Origin: Hymenobacter psoromatis
GTDB taxonomy: Bacteria > Bacteroidota > Bacteroidia > Cytophagales > Hymenobacteraceae
Reading direction: 5' to 3'
Assembly (NCBI GenBank): GCA_001596155.1
Contig: CP014771.1
Coordinates: 2,852,001 to 2,916,000 of the forward strand
Length of the DNA stretch: 64,000 bases
Numbering within the stretch: the stretch's first letter is position 1; each line of letters opens with the position of its first letter. Below, in pieces: positions 26,193-35,420 of the stretch. A model generated the notes under the pieces. That model was not told where the DNA came from. It was given only the letters and a program-made list of their open reading frames with translations, and ran no database searches. The position numbers were made by a program, and so were the translations under genes.

Positions 26193-27098
26193 ATGACGCC
26201 GACTATCCCTACCCCCCCCGCCAAGCGCCAACTCACCGTGCCGACCGTGGCCGACCTCGCGGCGCAGGGCAAAGTGCCCGAAATCCTGTTTTGGGTGGGC
26301 TGCGCTGGCGCGTTCGACGACCGCTACAAGCGCGTGACGCGGGCGTTTGCGCGCATTCTGGAGCACGTGGGCACCGACTACGCGGTGCTGGGCCTGGAGG
26401 AAAGCTGCACCGGCGACCCCGCTAAGCGCGCCGGCAACGAGTTTTTGTTTCAGATGCAGGCCATGCAGAATATCACCATGATGAACGGCTACGGCATCAA
26501 GAAAATCGTGACGGCCTGCCCGCACTGCTTCAACACCATCAAAAACGAATACCCGGCGCTGGGTGGCGACTACGAGGTAATTCACCACAGCACGTATTTG
26601 CAACAGCTTATCAATGAGGGCAAAGTGGCCGTGAAAGGCGGCGAGAGCTTTCAGGGCCGCCGCATCACGTTTCACGACAGCTGCTACCTGGGCCGCGCCA
26701 ACAACATTTACGAAGCCCCGCGCGACGTGCTCGCGGCTCTCGACGCCGACCTGGTAGAAATGAAGCGCAGCCGCGCCAACGGCCTGTGCTGCGGCGCGGG
26801 CGGCGCGCAGATGTGGAAGGAGCCCGAGCCCGGCAAAAAGGACATCAACATCGAGCGCACCGAGGAGGCCCTGGCCACGCTCAGCGGCCAGGCCGCGGCG
26901 TTGGATAATCTGCGGGGGGTAGAGACCGAGCGCGCCGCGCCGGCCCCGCACAGCCTGCAAGGCAGCATCATCGCGGTGAGCTGCCCCTTCTGCATGACCA
27001 TGATGAGCGACGGCGTGAAAAACAAGGAGCAAGAGGCTAACGTTCAAGTATTTGACCTGGCCGAGCTGGTAGCCAGCGCCGAAGGCATTAACGCCTAA
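26193..27098 (+). CDS. (Fe-S)-binding CCG-domain protein (HdrB/GlcF-like)
   Basis: This 301-aa soluble protein has two cysteine-rich (CCG) domains: FWVGCAGAFDDRYKRV and ESCTG in the first half, and HDSCYLGRANNIYEAPRD with GLCCGAGGAQMWKEPE in the second. These ligate the noncubane 4Fe-4S centre of HdrB-type subunits. It starts 40 nt after the membrane Fe-S protein gene, and the two clearly form one redox module. A CTACCCC motif sits within its first codons. Confidence 0.88.
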   Translation: MTPTIPTPPAKRQLTVPTVADLAAQGKVPEILFWVGCAGAFDDRYKRVTRAFARILEHVGTDYAVLGLEESCTGDPAKRAGNEFLFQMQAMQNITMMNGYGIKKIVTACPHCFNTIKNEYPALGGDYEVIHHSTYLQQLINEGKVAVKGGESFQGRRITFHDSCYLGRANNIYEAPRDVLAALDADLVEMKRSRANGLCCGAGGAQMWKEPEPGKKDINIERTEEALATLSGQAAALDNLRGVETERAAPAPHSLQGSIIAVSCPFCMTMMSDGVKNKEQEANVQVFDLAELVASAEGINA

Positions 27099-27325
27099 AA
27101 TCACGGATTACGCGGATTTTAGCGGATTTCACGGATTTTGTGGACGCCTGAGGGGGCGCGCCTGGTGCTGACATATAAGAGATAAATAATACTGCGGGCT
27201 TTTGCGCCATCTTTGTTGTTGGGGTATTAAAAAGCGGTTTGCCAGGAAGAAAAGTCGTCACGTTTGCGGAAACTTGCCGTCCACAAAATCCGTGAAATCC
27301 GCTAAAATCCGCGTAATCCGTGATT
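27099..27325. repeat. Element with perfect 47-bp terminal inverted repeats
   Basis: Left arm 27099-27145 and right arm 27279-27325 are perfect reverse complements. They are built of repeated CGGATT / AATCCG units and flank 133 nt with no open frame. The right arm ends 1 nt before the ATG of the next gene. Confidence 0.9.
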
Positions 27326-27326
27326 T

Positions 27327-27821
27327 ATGAATGTTGCTTTTGATAACTTGCCCGACCGCGCCCGCGTGTGGGTTTACCAGGCTAGCCGCCCGCTGACGGA
27401 GGCCGAGCTCGTGGGTTTGCTGCCGCGCCTGACCACGTTTGCCCACGAATGGACGAGCCACGGGCAGCAATTAGTGGCGTCGGCGCAATTTCTGCACCGG
27501 CAGTTTTTGGTGATTGGACTCGATGAGGCGGCGGCTGGGGCCAGCGGCTGCTCCATTGATGCGTCGGTGCGCTTCGTGCGCGAGCTGGAGCAAACGCTGG
27601 GGGCAGGGCTGCTCGAAAAATCGCAAATGGCCTTTCTCGATAAGGGCGAGCTGCGGCTGCTGACGCGCCGTGAGTTGCGCGCGGCCATCGCGGCCGGGCA
27701 GGTAGGCCCCGATACCTTATACTTCGATAACACGCTGACTACGAAGGGTGAACTGGACGACCACTGGCCCGCGCCGGCCGCCCAAACCTGGCTGGCGAGC
27801 TATTTTGCGAAGCAGGACTGA
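27327..27821 (+). CDS. Conserved Bacteroidota protein, often mislabelled ABC transporter ATPase
   Basis: This 164-aa soluble protein belongs to a conserved Bacteroidota family. Its pattern is FDNLPDRARVWVYQASRPLT, FLVIGLDEAAAGASGCSIDA and SVRFVRELEQTLGA. Database labels such as ABC transporter ATPase are not supported: there is no Walker A, signature or Walker B motif. The function is unknown. The ATG at 27327 directly abuts the 47-bp inverted repeat, so its native upstream region has been replaced by, or co-opted from, the repeat element. Confidence 0.8.
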   Translation: MNVAFDNLPDRARVWVYQASRPLTEAELVGLLPRLTTFAHEWTSHGQQLVASAQFLHRQFLVIGLDEAAAGASGCSIDASVRFVRELEQTLGAGLLEKSQMAFLDKGELRLLTRRELRAAIAAGQVGPDTLYFDNTLTTKGELDDHWPAPAAQTWLASYFAKQD

Positions 27822-27898
27822 GGGCCGGCACTAATGCCCCGGCGCAAACCGTTGTATTATTGCTAGTAAATCCTCGAAATCTGCTCTTCTCCGGCTGC

Positions 27899-29845
27899 AT
27901 GGCTCTCTATATTCCTTACTCGTCGCTTAGAAAATATGTGCTTATCGGGGCCGCTGCCCCAGTTATTGCGCTGGGCGGCTGCGCCTCGTCGGGTAAGCTT
28001 AGCAAGGCCGACAAGCACTTTTTGCGCGGCGAATATGAGACAGCCATTCCGCTCTACAAAGCTGATGCGACCAAGGGCGCGGGCGCGGCGCTGGCCAACT
28101 TTCGGCTGGGCGAGTCCTACCGCCTGTCCAACCGCCTCGACCAGGCCGAGCCCTACTACAAGGCTGCCTTAGATGGCAACGCCCGCAATGCCGACCTGGG
28201 CTACCGCTACGCCGAGGCCCTGCGCGCCAGCGGCAAGTTTGACGAAGCCGCCACGCGCTTCACCGCCTACGCCCAAAGCGGCACCAACCGCACCCTGGCC
28301 GCCCACGCCGAGGCCGAGGCCCGCAACGCCACCGCCAGCAAAGCCCTGGCCAGCGCCAATGCCAGCTACACGGTGGCCCCGCTCGACGCGGTGAACTCGC
28401 CCAATTCCGACTTTTCGGCGGCGCGGATGCCGAACAGTGGCGAATTGGTATTTGCCTCGGGGCGCGACGGCAAGCCCTACCCCGGCAACGGCGAGCGCTA
28501 CACGGCGCTCTACGCCCAGAAGTTTGACGACCCGGCGGCCATGACCGGCGGCACCCCGCGCAAGCTGGAGGCGCTTTTCAACAACGATAAAGAGCTGCAG
28601 GCCAGCGCTACTTATACCCCCGACGGCAAGACGATGGTGTTTGCCCGCTCGAACGATGGCTCGAAGCAAGGATACAAGAGCGTCGATTTGTGGATTTCAT
28701 ACTACCGTAATGGCGTCTGGACCGAGCCGGTGCTGGCCAATATCAACGACCGCACGGCCGACGATTTCGCGCCCGTTTTCGCGCCCGATGGCACGACGCT
28801 TTACTTCGCCTCGGGGCGCAAGGGCGGGCAGGGCGGCAACGACTTATACAAGGCCACGCTGGGGGCAAATGGGCGCTTCTCACCGGCTGAGAACCTGGGC
28901 GAAACCATCAATTCGGTGGGCAACGACAATTTTCCGGGGGTAGCGCCCGATGGCGCGCTATACTTCTCTTCGGATGGCTGGCCGGGCTACGGCAAGCTCG
29001 ATATTTTTGAGGTGAAGGACGGCAAGCCGGTAAACCTGGGGCCGGGCATAAACGGCCCGGCCGATGACTTCGCGCCCTTCTTCACGGGGCCGGGCACGGG
29101 CGTTTTTTCCTCCAACCGCGAGGGCGGCAAGGGCTCGGACGACCTGTATACGTTCAAGAAAAAGAACCGTAAAATGGTGACGTTCTACGTGGATGGCACG
29201 GTGCTGGAGCGCGACCCCAAAGCCGGCACTAACACGGCGGTGCCCAACGAAACGGTGACCATCACGAGCGGCAACGGCCAAAAGCAGGACGTGCTGACCA
29301 ATGCTGACGGCAAGTTTACGAGCCGGCTCGACTCGGCCCAGACCTACGCGCTGCTTACCGACCGCACGGGCGACTTCACGGCTCGCGCCAGCTTGAGCAC
29401 CGTGGGCCGCTACCCCACTCAGGAGCAGCTGCCCTTGGCCCAGAACGATATCCGGCTGCCCGTGACGCTCATTCTCACTAAAATAGTGGTGAACCGGGCG
29501 ATTGAGGTCAAGGACATTTTCTACGACTACGATAAGTATAACATTCGCCCCGACGCGGCCATTCGCCTCGATACGCTGGTGCAGACCTTGCAGGATAATC
29601 CGAAAATTAATATTGAGCTGAGCTCGCACACCGACCAGCGCGGCAAGGACGCTTACAACCTGAAACTCAGCCAGCAGCGCGCCGAGGCGGCCGTGGCTTA
29701 CATCGTGAGCAAGGGCATCGATAAGCGCCGCATCACGGCCAAGGGCTACGGCGAAACCCGCCCCATTGTGAAGAACCCCAAGTCGGAGGCGGACTACCAG
29801 CGCAACCGCCGCACCGAGTTTAAGGTGACGCGCATTGATAAGTAG
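27899..29845 (+). CDS. PorE-like OmpA-family lipoprotein with TPR and PD40 repeats
   Basis: The ATG at 27899 gives 648 aa. Order: a lipoprotein signal with lipobox ALGGC, a TPR-like helical region (about 35-150), a PD40/WD40-like propeller (about 165-420) with repeated YTPDGKTMVFAR and FAPDGTTLYFASGR units, a beta domain (about 430-530), and a C-terminal OmpA peptidoglycan-binding domain (VKDIFYDYDKYNIRPDAA, ELSSHTDQRGKDAYN, QRNRRTEFKVTR). This is the architecture of PorE, which links type IX secretion to peptidoglycan. OmpA-PD40 paralogues with other roles exist, so PorE is likely but not certain. Confidence 0.78.
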   Translation: MALYIPYSSLRKYVLIGAAAPVIALGGCASSGKLSKADKHFLRGEYETAIPLYKADATKGAGAALANFRLGESYRLSNRLDQAEPYYKAALDGNARNADLGYRYAEALRASGKFDEAATRFTAYAQSGTNRTLAAHAEAEARNATASKALASANASYTVAPLDAVNSPNSDFSAARMPNSGELVFASGRDGKPYPGNGERYTALYAQKFDDPAAMTGGTPRKLEALFNNDKELQASATYTPDGKTMVFARSNDGSKQGYKSVDLWISYYRNGVWTEPVLANINDRTADDFAPVFAPDGTTLYFASGRKGGQGGNDLYKATLGANGRFSPAENLGETINSVGNDNFPGVAPDGALYFSSDGWPGYGKLDIFEVKDGKPVNLGPGINGPADDFAPFFTGPGTGVFSSNREGGKGSDDLYTFKKKNRKMVTFYVDGTVLERDPKAGTNTAVPNETVTITSGNGQKQDVLTNADGKFTSRLDSAQTYALLTDRTGDFTARASLSTVGRYPTQEQLPLAQNDIRLPVTLILTKIVVNRAIEVKDIFYDYDKYNIRPDAAIRLDTLVQTLQDNPKINIELSSHTDQRGKDAYNLKLSQQRAEAAVAYIVSKGIDKRRITAKGYGETRPIVKNPKSEADYQRNRRTEFKVTRIDK

Positions 29846-29874
29846 CGCGGCCCCTACCCCCCTGTTTTAGGTTG

Positions 29875-29906
29875 AAGAAGGCTTCCCGCGTGGGAGGCCT
29901 TCTTTA
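29875..29906 (+). terminator. Terminator after PorE-like gene
   Basis: GAAGAAGGCTTCCC and GGGAGGCCTTCTTT form a stem with a short T-run, 30 nt after the stop. Confidence 0.75.
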
Positions 29907-29975
29907 TTGGCACGCCTTTGGATTATGGGCTAGGTACGCTGGTAGAATTCCTGGTTGATGCTTCATTTTTCCGTC

Positions 29976-31049
29976 ATGAAAAACTTTCTTAAGTTGGCTG
30001 CTACGGCACTGTTGGCCTGGGTGATAGCCGCTCCTGCGGTGGCCGCGCCGCCCGCCAACCTCAGCATCACGGCCGAGCAGGGCCAGCCCTTCAGCCTGGT
30101 GCTAGATGGGCGGCTGCTGACCAACCCGGTGGCCCGCCAAATCAGGGTGGGACTGCTGCTGCCCGGCCGGCACTGGGCCGAGATTAGCGTGCCCACCGGA
30201 TACGGCCCTGCTTTGCGCATGCGCACTACCCTGTGGCTGCAACCGGGCGCGGAAACGAGCTACGTGCTGTTGCTGAGGCCCTATGGCCCGCAGCTGCGCC
30301 AGGTGGGGGTAGGGCCCATTGGCCAGCCGGGCTATGGCAACCAGGGTGGCTACTACGGACAGGGCCAGGGTGGCTATTATGGTCAGGGCCAGCCCGGTGG
30401 CTACTACGGCCCAGGCCAGCCAGGTGGTGGCTATTATGGTCAGAACCAGGCTCCTGCGCCAAATCAGGGCGGCTACTATGGCCAGGGCCAGGCTCCGGCA
30501 CCCGGCCAGGGTGGCTACGACCCGCGCGCTACCTATCCCGGTGGCAATCAGCCCGGCAGCTACCCCGCGCCAGTGCCCAACCAGCCGGGTGGCTACGCGG
30601 CCCCAGTACCTGCGCCTAATCAGCAGGGTGGCTACGCAGCTCCTGCGCAGCCGGGCGGCTACGACCAGAACAACACCCAGGGCGGTAACAATAATGCCCC
30701 CGGTGCCTATCCCAACGATGGCAGCGAACCGGCCCCGGCTAGTGCCGCCGCCCTACCCCCCCTCGCCCCGGCCGACGTGGCCGAGCTGGCCCAGGACCTG
30801 CGCCAGCGCCCCACCGATGCTGAGCGGCTGCGCACCGCCACCGACGCGCTCGCCGAAAGCAGCCTGCGCGCCGACGAACTGGCCGAGCTGGTCAAAACCT
30901 TCACCCACGACGAGTCGCGCATCGAGCTGGGTCGCTTTGGCTACGCCCACGTCAGCGACCCGCAAAACTTTGAGCGCGTGTATGAAGCGCTGCAATTTCC
31001 TTCCAGCGTGCGCACGCTGCGCCAGTTTGTTGGGCAGCCTCAGAATTAA
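29976..31049 (+). CDS. DUF4476 protein with Gly/Tyr/Gln low-complexity repeat
   Basis: The ATG at 29976 (MKNFLKLAATALLAWVIAA) gives 357 aa with a signal peptide ending AVAA. A short beta domain (about 25-115) is followed by roughly 130 residues of GGYYGQGQ / PGGY / APVPNQ repeats. The C-terminal DUF4476 domain (about 265-350) contains DVAELAQDLRQRPTDAERL and GRFGYAHVSDPQNFERVYEA. The exported Gly/Tyr/Gln-rich middle is disordered or adhesive in character. The function of DUF4476 is unknown. A CTACCCCC copy lies at the repeat/domain junction. Confidence 0.82.
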   Translation: MKNFLKLAATALLAWVIAAPAVAAPPANLSITAEQGQPFSLVLDGRLLTNPVARQIRVGLLLPGRHWAEISVPTGYGPALRMRTTLWLQPGAETSYVLLLRPYGPQLRQVGVGPIGQPGYGNQGGYYGQGQGGYYGQGQPGGYYGPGQPGGGYYGQNQAPAPNQGGYYGQGQAPAPGQGGYDPRATYPGGNQPGSYPAPVPNQPGGYAAPVPAPNQQGGYAAPAQPGGYDQNNTQGGNNNAPGAYPNDGSEPAPASAAALPPLAPADVAELAQDLRQRPTDAERLRTATDALAESSLRADELAELVKTFTHDESRIELGRFGYAHVSDPQNFERVYEALQFPSSVRTLRQFVGQPQN

Positions 31050-31076
31050 CCAAACTACCTCTTTCACACCTCATGG

Positions 31077-31112
31077 AAAACCCCGGCCGCCAGGAGCAGC
31101 CGGGGCTTTTTG
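31077..31112 (+). terminator. Terminator after DUF4476 gene
   Basis: AAAACCCCGGC and GCCGGGGCTTTTT form a strong stem with a T-run. Confidence 0.85.
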
Positions 31113-31145
31113 TTGTGGGCTGGTTAGGAAATAGAGCAAGTCGTC

Positions 31146-31245
31146 AGAACGTCATTCCGAGCTTGCCGAGGAATCTCGCTCGCATTGTTGAACGAGGCCT
31201 GGACGATGCGCGCGAGATTCCTCGGCAAGCTCGGAATGACGTTCT
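31146..31245. repeat. 34-bp inverted repeat (AGAACGTCATTCCGAG type)
   Basis: The arms AGAACGTCATTCCGAGCTTG and its complement enclose about 32 nt. The pairing is nearly perfect and the arms match a dispersed intergenic hairpin type. There is no coding content. Confidence 0.85.
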
Positions 31246-31277
31246 AACTATTTCATAAATAATTAACCAGCAATGAT

Positions 31278-31754
31278 TTACCGCAGGCGGTCGTAGTTGC
31301 GGCGCACGAACTGCTCATCGCGACGGATGAAGCGGGTGGCCAGCAGGTTGAGCATCAGGGCCAGGGTCGGGAGGTAGAAAGCGGGCTCGAACTTGCCTTC
31401 GAGCTTGAGATTGAGGAAGGTTTCGCCTTGGTTAGCGAAATAGAAAGCCGCCCCAAACGTGGCAATGATGAGCAGAATGTTGGCCGCGCCCAGCTTGAGC
31501 TGCTTGAAACGGTTGTTAAACTGAAAAATCTCGTAGGCCGCCAGGGCCGCCGACGCCAGGGCCAGCACCGCGATTACCCACACCGGACCCGCCGCGGCGG
31601 GCTTGGCCAGGTTGGCGGCGCTGAAGCCGAAGGCGGTGAGCGTGAGCTCCTGATGGGTGAGGCCATCGACTTTGTGCCACAGGGGAAGGGCCAGCATGCT
31701 GAGCATGCACAAGGCCAATAGTAAAAGGAAAACGCTTTGAATTCTTTGTATCAT
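31278..31754 (-). CDS. DUF4293 four-helix membrane protein
   Basis: This 158-aa integral membrane protein has four helices (about 4-24, 55-75, 83-103 and 122-140) and a basic C-terminal tail (RFIRRDEQFVRRNYDRLR). The ATG at 31754 (MIQRIQSVFLLLLALCMLSM) is the typical start of the DUF4293 family of Bacteroidota; an upstream in-frame start would add an Ala/Arg-rich stretch with no support. The function is unknown. It is divergent from the thiolase gene. Confidence 0.85.
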   Translation of the reverse strand: MIQRIQSVFLLLLALCMLSMLALPLWHKVDGLTHQELTLTAFGFSAANLAKPAAAGPVWVIAVLALASAALAAYEIFQFNNRFKQLKLGAANILLIIATFGAAFYFANQGETFLNLKLEGKFEPAFYLPTLALMLNLLATRFIRRDEQFVRRNYDRLR

Positions 31755-31850
31755 CTTTGCGGTTGTGAAAAAGGCCCGCGCCAACGCGCGCGGCCAGGCC
31801 AAAATTAGCCCTCAACCGGCGGACTCGCTTCGCCCCAACGATACAGTAGA

Positions 31851-33053
31851 ATGCCCAATGCGTATATCGTGGATGCCGTGCGCACCCCGATTGGAAAATT
31901 TGGCGGCGCGCTCAGCAGCGTTCGCCCCGACGACCTGGCCGCGCTCGTGCTTCGCGAGCTGTTGCGCCGCAACCCCAGCCTGGACAAAAACGCGGTGGAA
32001 GACGTCATTATGGGTGCCGCCAACCAGAGCGGCGAGGACAACCGCAACGTGGCCCGCATGGCTGCCCTGCTGGCCGGCCTGCCCGTGACGGTTCCCGGCA
32101 ACACCGTCAACCGCCTGTGCGCTAGCGGCTTGCAAAGTATTATCGATGCGTTTCACGCTATTAAGTGCGGCGAGGGCGACGTGTATCTGGCCGGCGGGGC
32201 CGAAAGCATGACCCGCGCGCCCTTCGTGATGGCCAAGTCCTCGACGGCCTTTGCCCGCGACTTTATGGCCCACGACACCACGCTGGGCTGGCGCTTCGTG
32301 AACCAGCGCCTGGCCCGCGACCACTACCCCTACACGATGGGCGACACGGCCGAGAACGTGGCCAAGCAGTATAATATCAGCCGCGAGGACCAGGATTTCT
32401 TTGCCTTCGAAAGCCAGCGCAAGTACCACCGCGCCGCCGAAAAAGGCCGTTTCCGCAAGGAGCTGGTGCCGGTGTTCCTGCCCCAGCCCAAGGGCGACAC
32501 GGCGCTGTTTGACACCGACGAGCAGCCCCGCGTTTCGACCCTCGAAAAGCTGGCAACCCTCAAGCCGGCCTTCCAGCCCGACGGCGGCACCGTGACGGCC
32601 GGCAACTCGGCGGGCATCAACGACGGTGCCGCCGCTGCCCTGCTGGTGAGCGACGATGCCCTGGCGCGCTACAATCTCAAGCCGATGGCGCGCATTATCT
32701 CATCGGCCGTGGCGGGCGTTGACCCGTCCATTATGGGCATGGGCCCGGTGCCGGCCATCCGCAAGGTGCTGGAGCGCGCCAACCTCACGCTGGAGGATAT
32801 GGACCTGCTCGAAATCAACGAAGCCTTTGCCTCGCAGAGCGTGGCCGTGGTGCGCGAACTGGGCGTTGACGTGGCCAAGCTGAACGTGAACGGCGGCTCC
32901 ATCGCGATGGGCCACCCGCTGGGCTCCAGCGGCGCGCGCATCGTGGCCACGCTGGTGCATGAGATGCAGCGCCGCGAGGGTGTGCGCTACGGCCTGGTAG
33001 CCATGTGCGTAGGCGTGGGCCAAGGCGTGGCGATGGTGGTGGAAAAGGTGTAA
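31851..33053 (+). CDS. Acetyl-CoA C-acyltransferase (thiolase, 3-oxoadipyl-CoA-like)
   Basis: This 400-aa degradative thiolase cleaves 3-oxoacyl-CoA to acetyl-CoA and a shortened acyl-CoA. Catalytic Cys90 lies in [13 protein letters not shown]. The second-half catalytic blocks are [19 protein letters not shown] (His) and [14 protein letters not shown] (Cys). Length and motifs fit the PcaF/FadA group. No ring-cleavage or beta-oxidation partner is adjacent, so the substrate chain is open. Confidence 0.88.
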   Translation: MPNAYIVDAVRTPIGKFGGALSSVRPDDLAALVLRELLRRNPSLDKNAVEDVIMGAANQSGEDNRNVARMAALLAGLPVTVPGNTVNRLCASGLQSIIDAFHAIKCGEGDVYLAGGAESMTRAPFVMAKSSTAFARDFMAHDTTLGWRFVNQRLARDHYPYTMGDTAENVAKQYNISREDQDFFAFESQRKYHRAAEKGRFRKELVPVFLPQPKGDTALFDTDEQPRVSTLEKLATLKPAFQPDGGTVTAGNSAGINDGAAAALLVSDDALARYNLKPMARIISSAVAGVDPSIMGMGPVPAIRKVLERANLTLEDMDLLEINEAFASQSVAVVRELGVDVAKLNVNGGSIAMGHPLGSSGARIVATLVHEMQRREGVRYGLVAMCVGVGQGVAMVVEKV

Positions 33054-33150
33054 CCGGACTCGCACCGCGCTGGTGAGGGCTGGCGTCAGCGTCGCGATTA
33101 CTCGAATATTATTAGCACGTTCTGCTAAAGCACACCCACATTTTTTACTG

Positions 33151-33177
33151 CCTCGCCAAGCAATTTACTTGGCGAGG
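33151..33177. terminator. Hairpin between thiolase and kynureninase
   Basis: CCTCGCCAAG and CTTGGCGAGG pair with a 7-nt loop, about 100 nt after the thiolase stop. The T-run is on the far side (T6 before the stem), so polarity is unclear. Confidence 0.5.
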
Positions 33178-33337
33178 CTGGAAGATTTTGGGCACTTTGG
33201 CAGGACGTGCTTTTGCATTATTTACCCCGCTTCTGCCGCATCCGCTGGCCGCCTACCCCCCCCGCCGGCCGATAGTGCGCGCTGAGCCGGTTATTTCTGC
33301 CGATTTTTGTGGAATGCTCTTCCCTACCCCACCCCGT

Positions 33338-34618
33338 ATGACCTACGACGCTTCGCCCGCTTTTGCCACCGCCCAGGATGCGGCCGACCCGCTGAAAGCG
33401 TTCCGCCACGAGTTTCATTTTCCGCCGGGACCGGATGGGCAGCCGGTAGCGTATTTCTGCGGCAACTCGCTGGGGCTGCTGCCCCGCGCCGCCCGCGCCG
33501 CCGTGGAGGCCGAGTTTCAGGCCTGGGAAACCAAGGCGGTGGAGGGCCACTTTCACGGCGAGTCGCCCTGGATGTATTACCAGGATAACCTGGCTGAGTC
33601 GGCGGCCCGCGTGGTGGGCGCCCAGCCGCTGGAAGTGGTGATAATGAACACGCTAACGGTGAACCTGCACCTGTTGCTCATCTCCTTTTACCAGCCTACC
33701 CCCACCCGCTACAAGGTGCTGATGGAAGGCGGCGCGTTCCCTTCGGACCAATACGCGCTCGAAAGCCAGGCCCGCCTGCACGGCTTCGACCCGGCCGAAG
33801 CCATTGTGGAGATGCAGCCCCGGCCCGGCGAGCACACCCTGCGCACGGAGGACATCGAGGCCAAAATCGCGGAGCTGGGCAGCTCGCTGGCCACGGTCAT
33901 TTTTGGGGGTATTAACTACTACACGGGGCAGGTGTTTGACATGGCGGCCATCACGCGGGCGGGGCACGCGGTGGGCGCGAAAGTGGGTTTCGACCTGGCC
34001 CATGCGGCCGGCAACGTGGTGCTGCACCTGCACGACTGGGACGTGGACTTTGCCTGCTGGTGCACCTATAAATACCTCAATTCGGGGCCGGGCGGCACGT
34101 CGGGCGTGTTTATTCACGAGCGCTTTGCGCACCAGCCCGATTTGCTGCGGCTGGCCGGCTGGTGGGGCAATGACCCCGCCGAGCGCTTTCAGATGCAAAA
34201 AGGCTTTCGGCCGGCGGCGGGCGCGGCGGGCTGGCAGCTCTCGTGCGGGCAGGTGCTGCCGATGGCCGTGCACCGCGTCAACCTTGAGCTCTTCGACCGG
34301 GCGGGGGGGGTAGGCGCCCTGCGCGCCAAGAGCGAAAAGCTGACCGGCTACCTCGAATTTCTCATCAACCAGCTCGGCCTGCCCACCAGCCGGCTCGAAA
34401 TTATTACCCCCCCCAACCCGGCCGAGCGCGGCTGCCAGCTTTCGCTGCTGGTGCACGAGCGCGGGCGGGCGCTGTTCGACTACCTGGCCGCGCGGGGGGT
34501 AGTGGCCGACTGGCGCGAGCCGAATGTCATCCGGCTGGCACCCGTGCCGCTGTATAATTCGTTTGAGGACGTATATCGGGTGGGCGCGGCGCTTTTGCAA
34601 TTTTACAGCGCGCAGTGA
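33338..34618 (+). CDS. kynU: Kynureninase
   Basis: KynU is a PLP enzyme splitting kynurenine or 3-hydroxykynurenine to (hydroxy)anthranilate and alanine, in tryptophan degradation or de novo NAD synthesis. The ATG at 33338 gives 426 aa, the normal length. Family blocks are YFCGNSLGLLPRAAR, WMYYQDNLAE, EGGAFPSDQYAL, VGFDLAHAAGN and the PLP-lysine block CWCTYKYLNSGPGGTSG. The Ser/Arg region reads GWWGNDPAERFQM. No other kyn or nad gene is adjacent. Confidence 0.94.
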   Translation: MTYDASPAFATAQDAADPLKAFRHEFHFPPGPDGQPVAYFCGNSLGLLPRAARAAVEAEFQAWETKAVEGHFHGESPWMYYQDNLAESAARVVGAQPLEVVIMNTLTVNLHLLLISFYQPTPTRYKVLMEGGAFPSDQYALESQARLHGFDPAEAIVEMQPRPGEHTLRTEDIEAKIAELGSSLATVIFGGINYYTGQVFDMAAITRAGHAVGAKVGFDLAHAAGNVVLHLHDWDVDFACWCTYKYLNSGPGGTSGVFIHERFAHQPDLLRLAGWWGNDPAERFQMQKGFRPAAGAAGWQLSCGQVLPMAVHRVNLELFDRAGGVGALRAKSEKLTGYLEFLINQLGLPTSRLEIITPPNPAERGCQLSLLVHERGRALFDYLAARGVVADWREPNVIRLAPVPLYNSFEDVYRVGAALLQFYSAQ

Positions 34619-34686
34619 ACCCCAAGCAGTTGGCAACTACCTGCTACCTGCTTACCGTTTAGTACGCGCTGCTTACTGAGTTTATT

Positions 34687-35340
34687 ATGGAAGATTACGC
34701 GGCCAAAATGGCGCTCAAACCTGCTGCTGAGCTGCGCGCCTACGTGACGGGCTACGGGCAGTACCGCGAAGAGGCCGTGCTGGCCGCGCTGACCGAGCTG
34801 CGGCAGCGCGGCCAGCCTGCCCCCGAGGAGGAGGCCCTGCGCCCGCAGCTCGAAGCGGCGGTGCAGGCGGCCGCGACCGCGCAGCCCAGCCAGCCCGCGC
34901 TCACCGAGGCGGCGGCCCTACCCCCCGATGAGCAGCCGGTGCTGTATACGCCGGGCGTCATCGTGCTTTTTTCGGTGTTGTTCAACACCATCATCACGGG
35001 GGCGATACTGCTGGCCATTAACATGCGCCGGCTGAAAAACACGAAGGCCATCTGGGTGCTGGTGGCGTTTGTGCTGGCTTATCTAATTGGTGAAGCACTG
35101 GTAGTCAACCAGTTCATAAAGTCGTATAGCCTGAGCCCGCTGTTCGTGTCGCTGCTCAATCTGCCGGCGATTCTGGCGTATATCCTGTGGTTTTGGCCGC
35201 GCTACGTGGGCACGCACGACTTTCAACCGCGCAGTTGGCTGGTGCCGCTGCTGGTCTGCTTCGTCATTGTGATAGGGCTGGGCTTGTTGCTACCCCACCT
35301 GCCCGGCGCGGCGCAATTCATGAAGCAGCAAGGCAAATAA
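34687..35340 (+). CDS. Hypothetical four-helix membrane protein
   Basis: This 217-aa protein has an acidic cytosolic N-terminal 85 residues (LRAYVTGYGQYREEAVLAAL, then an Ala/Gln/Glu-rich linker). About four transmembrane helices follow (97-117, 124-140, 150-170 and 184-205). No family is recognised with confidence. The N-terminal part resembles short helical domains that precede membrane segments in several Bacteroidota hypothetical proteins. It follows kynU by 68 nt. A hairpin terminator shared with psd lies downstream. Confidence 0.6.
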   Translation: MEDYAAKMALKPAAELRAYVTGYGQYREEAVLAALTELRQRGQPAPEEEALRPQLEAAVQAAATAQPSQPALTEAAALPPDEQPVLYTPGVIVLFSVLFNTIITGAILLAINMRRLKNTKAIWVLVAFVLAYLIGEALVVNQFIKSYSLSPLFVSLLNLPAILAYILWFWPRYVGTHDFQPRSWLVPLLVCFVIVIGLGLLLPHLPGAAQFMKQQGK

Positions 35341-35357
35341 GTGCACTACACCAACAG

Positions 35358-35392
35358 GAAGAGTCCGGCCGCATGATGCGGCCGGGCTCTTC
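35358..35392. terminator. Bidirectional terminator between convergent genes
   Basis: GAAGAGTCCGGCCGCAT and ATGCGGCCGGGCTCTTC form a long stem between the 34687 gene and psd. Confidence 0.75.
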
Positions 35393-35420
35393 GCTTTGGC
35401 TTCAGGCGAGGGGGTAGGCG

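Noticed and set aside
27327..27821. ABC transporter ATPase label for the 164-aa gene
   Set aside because: No Walker A, signature or Walker B motif is present. The label is an inherited misannotation of the family.
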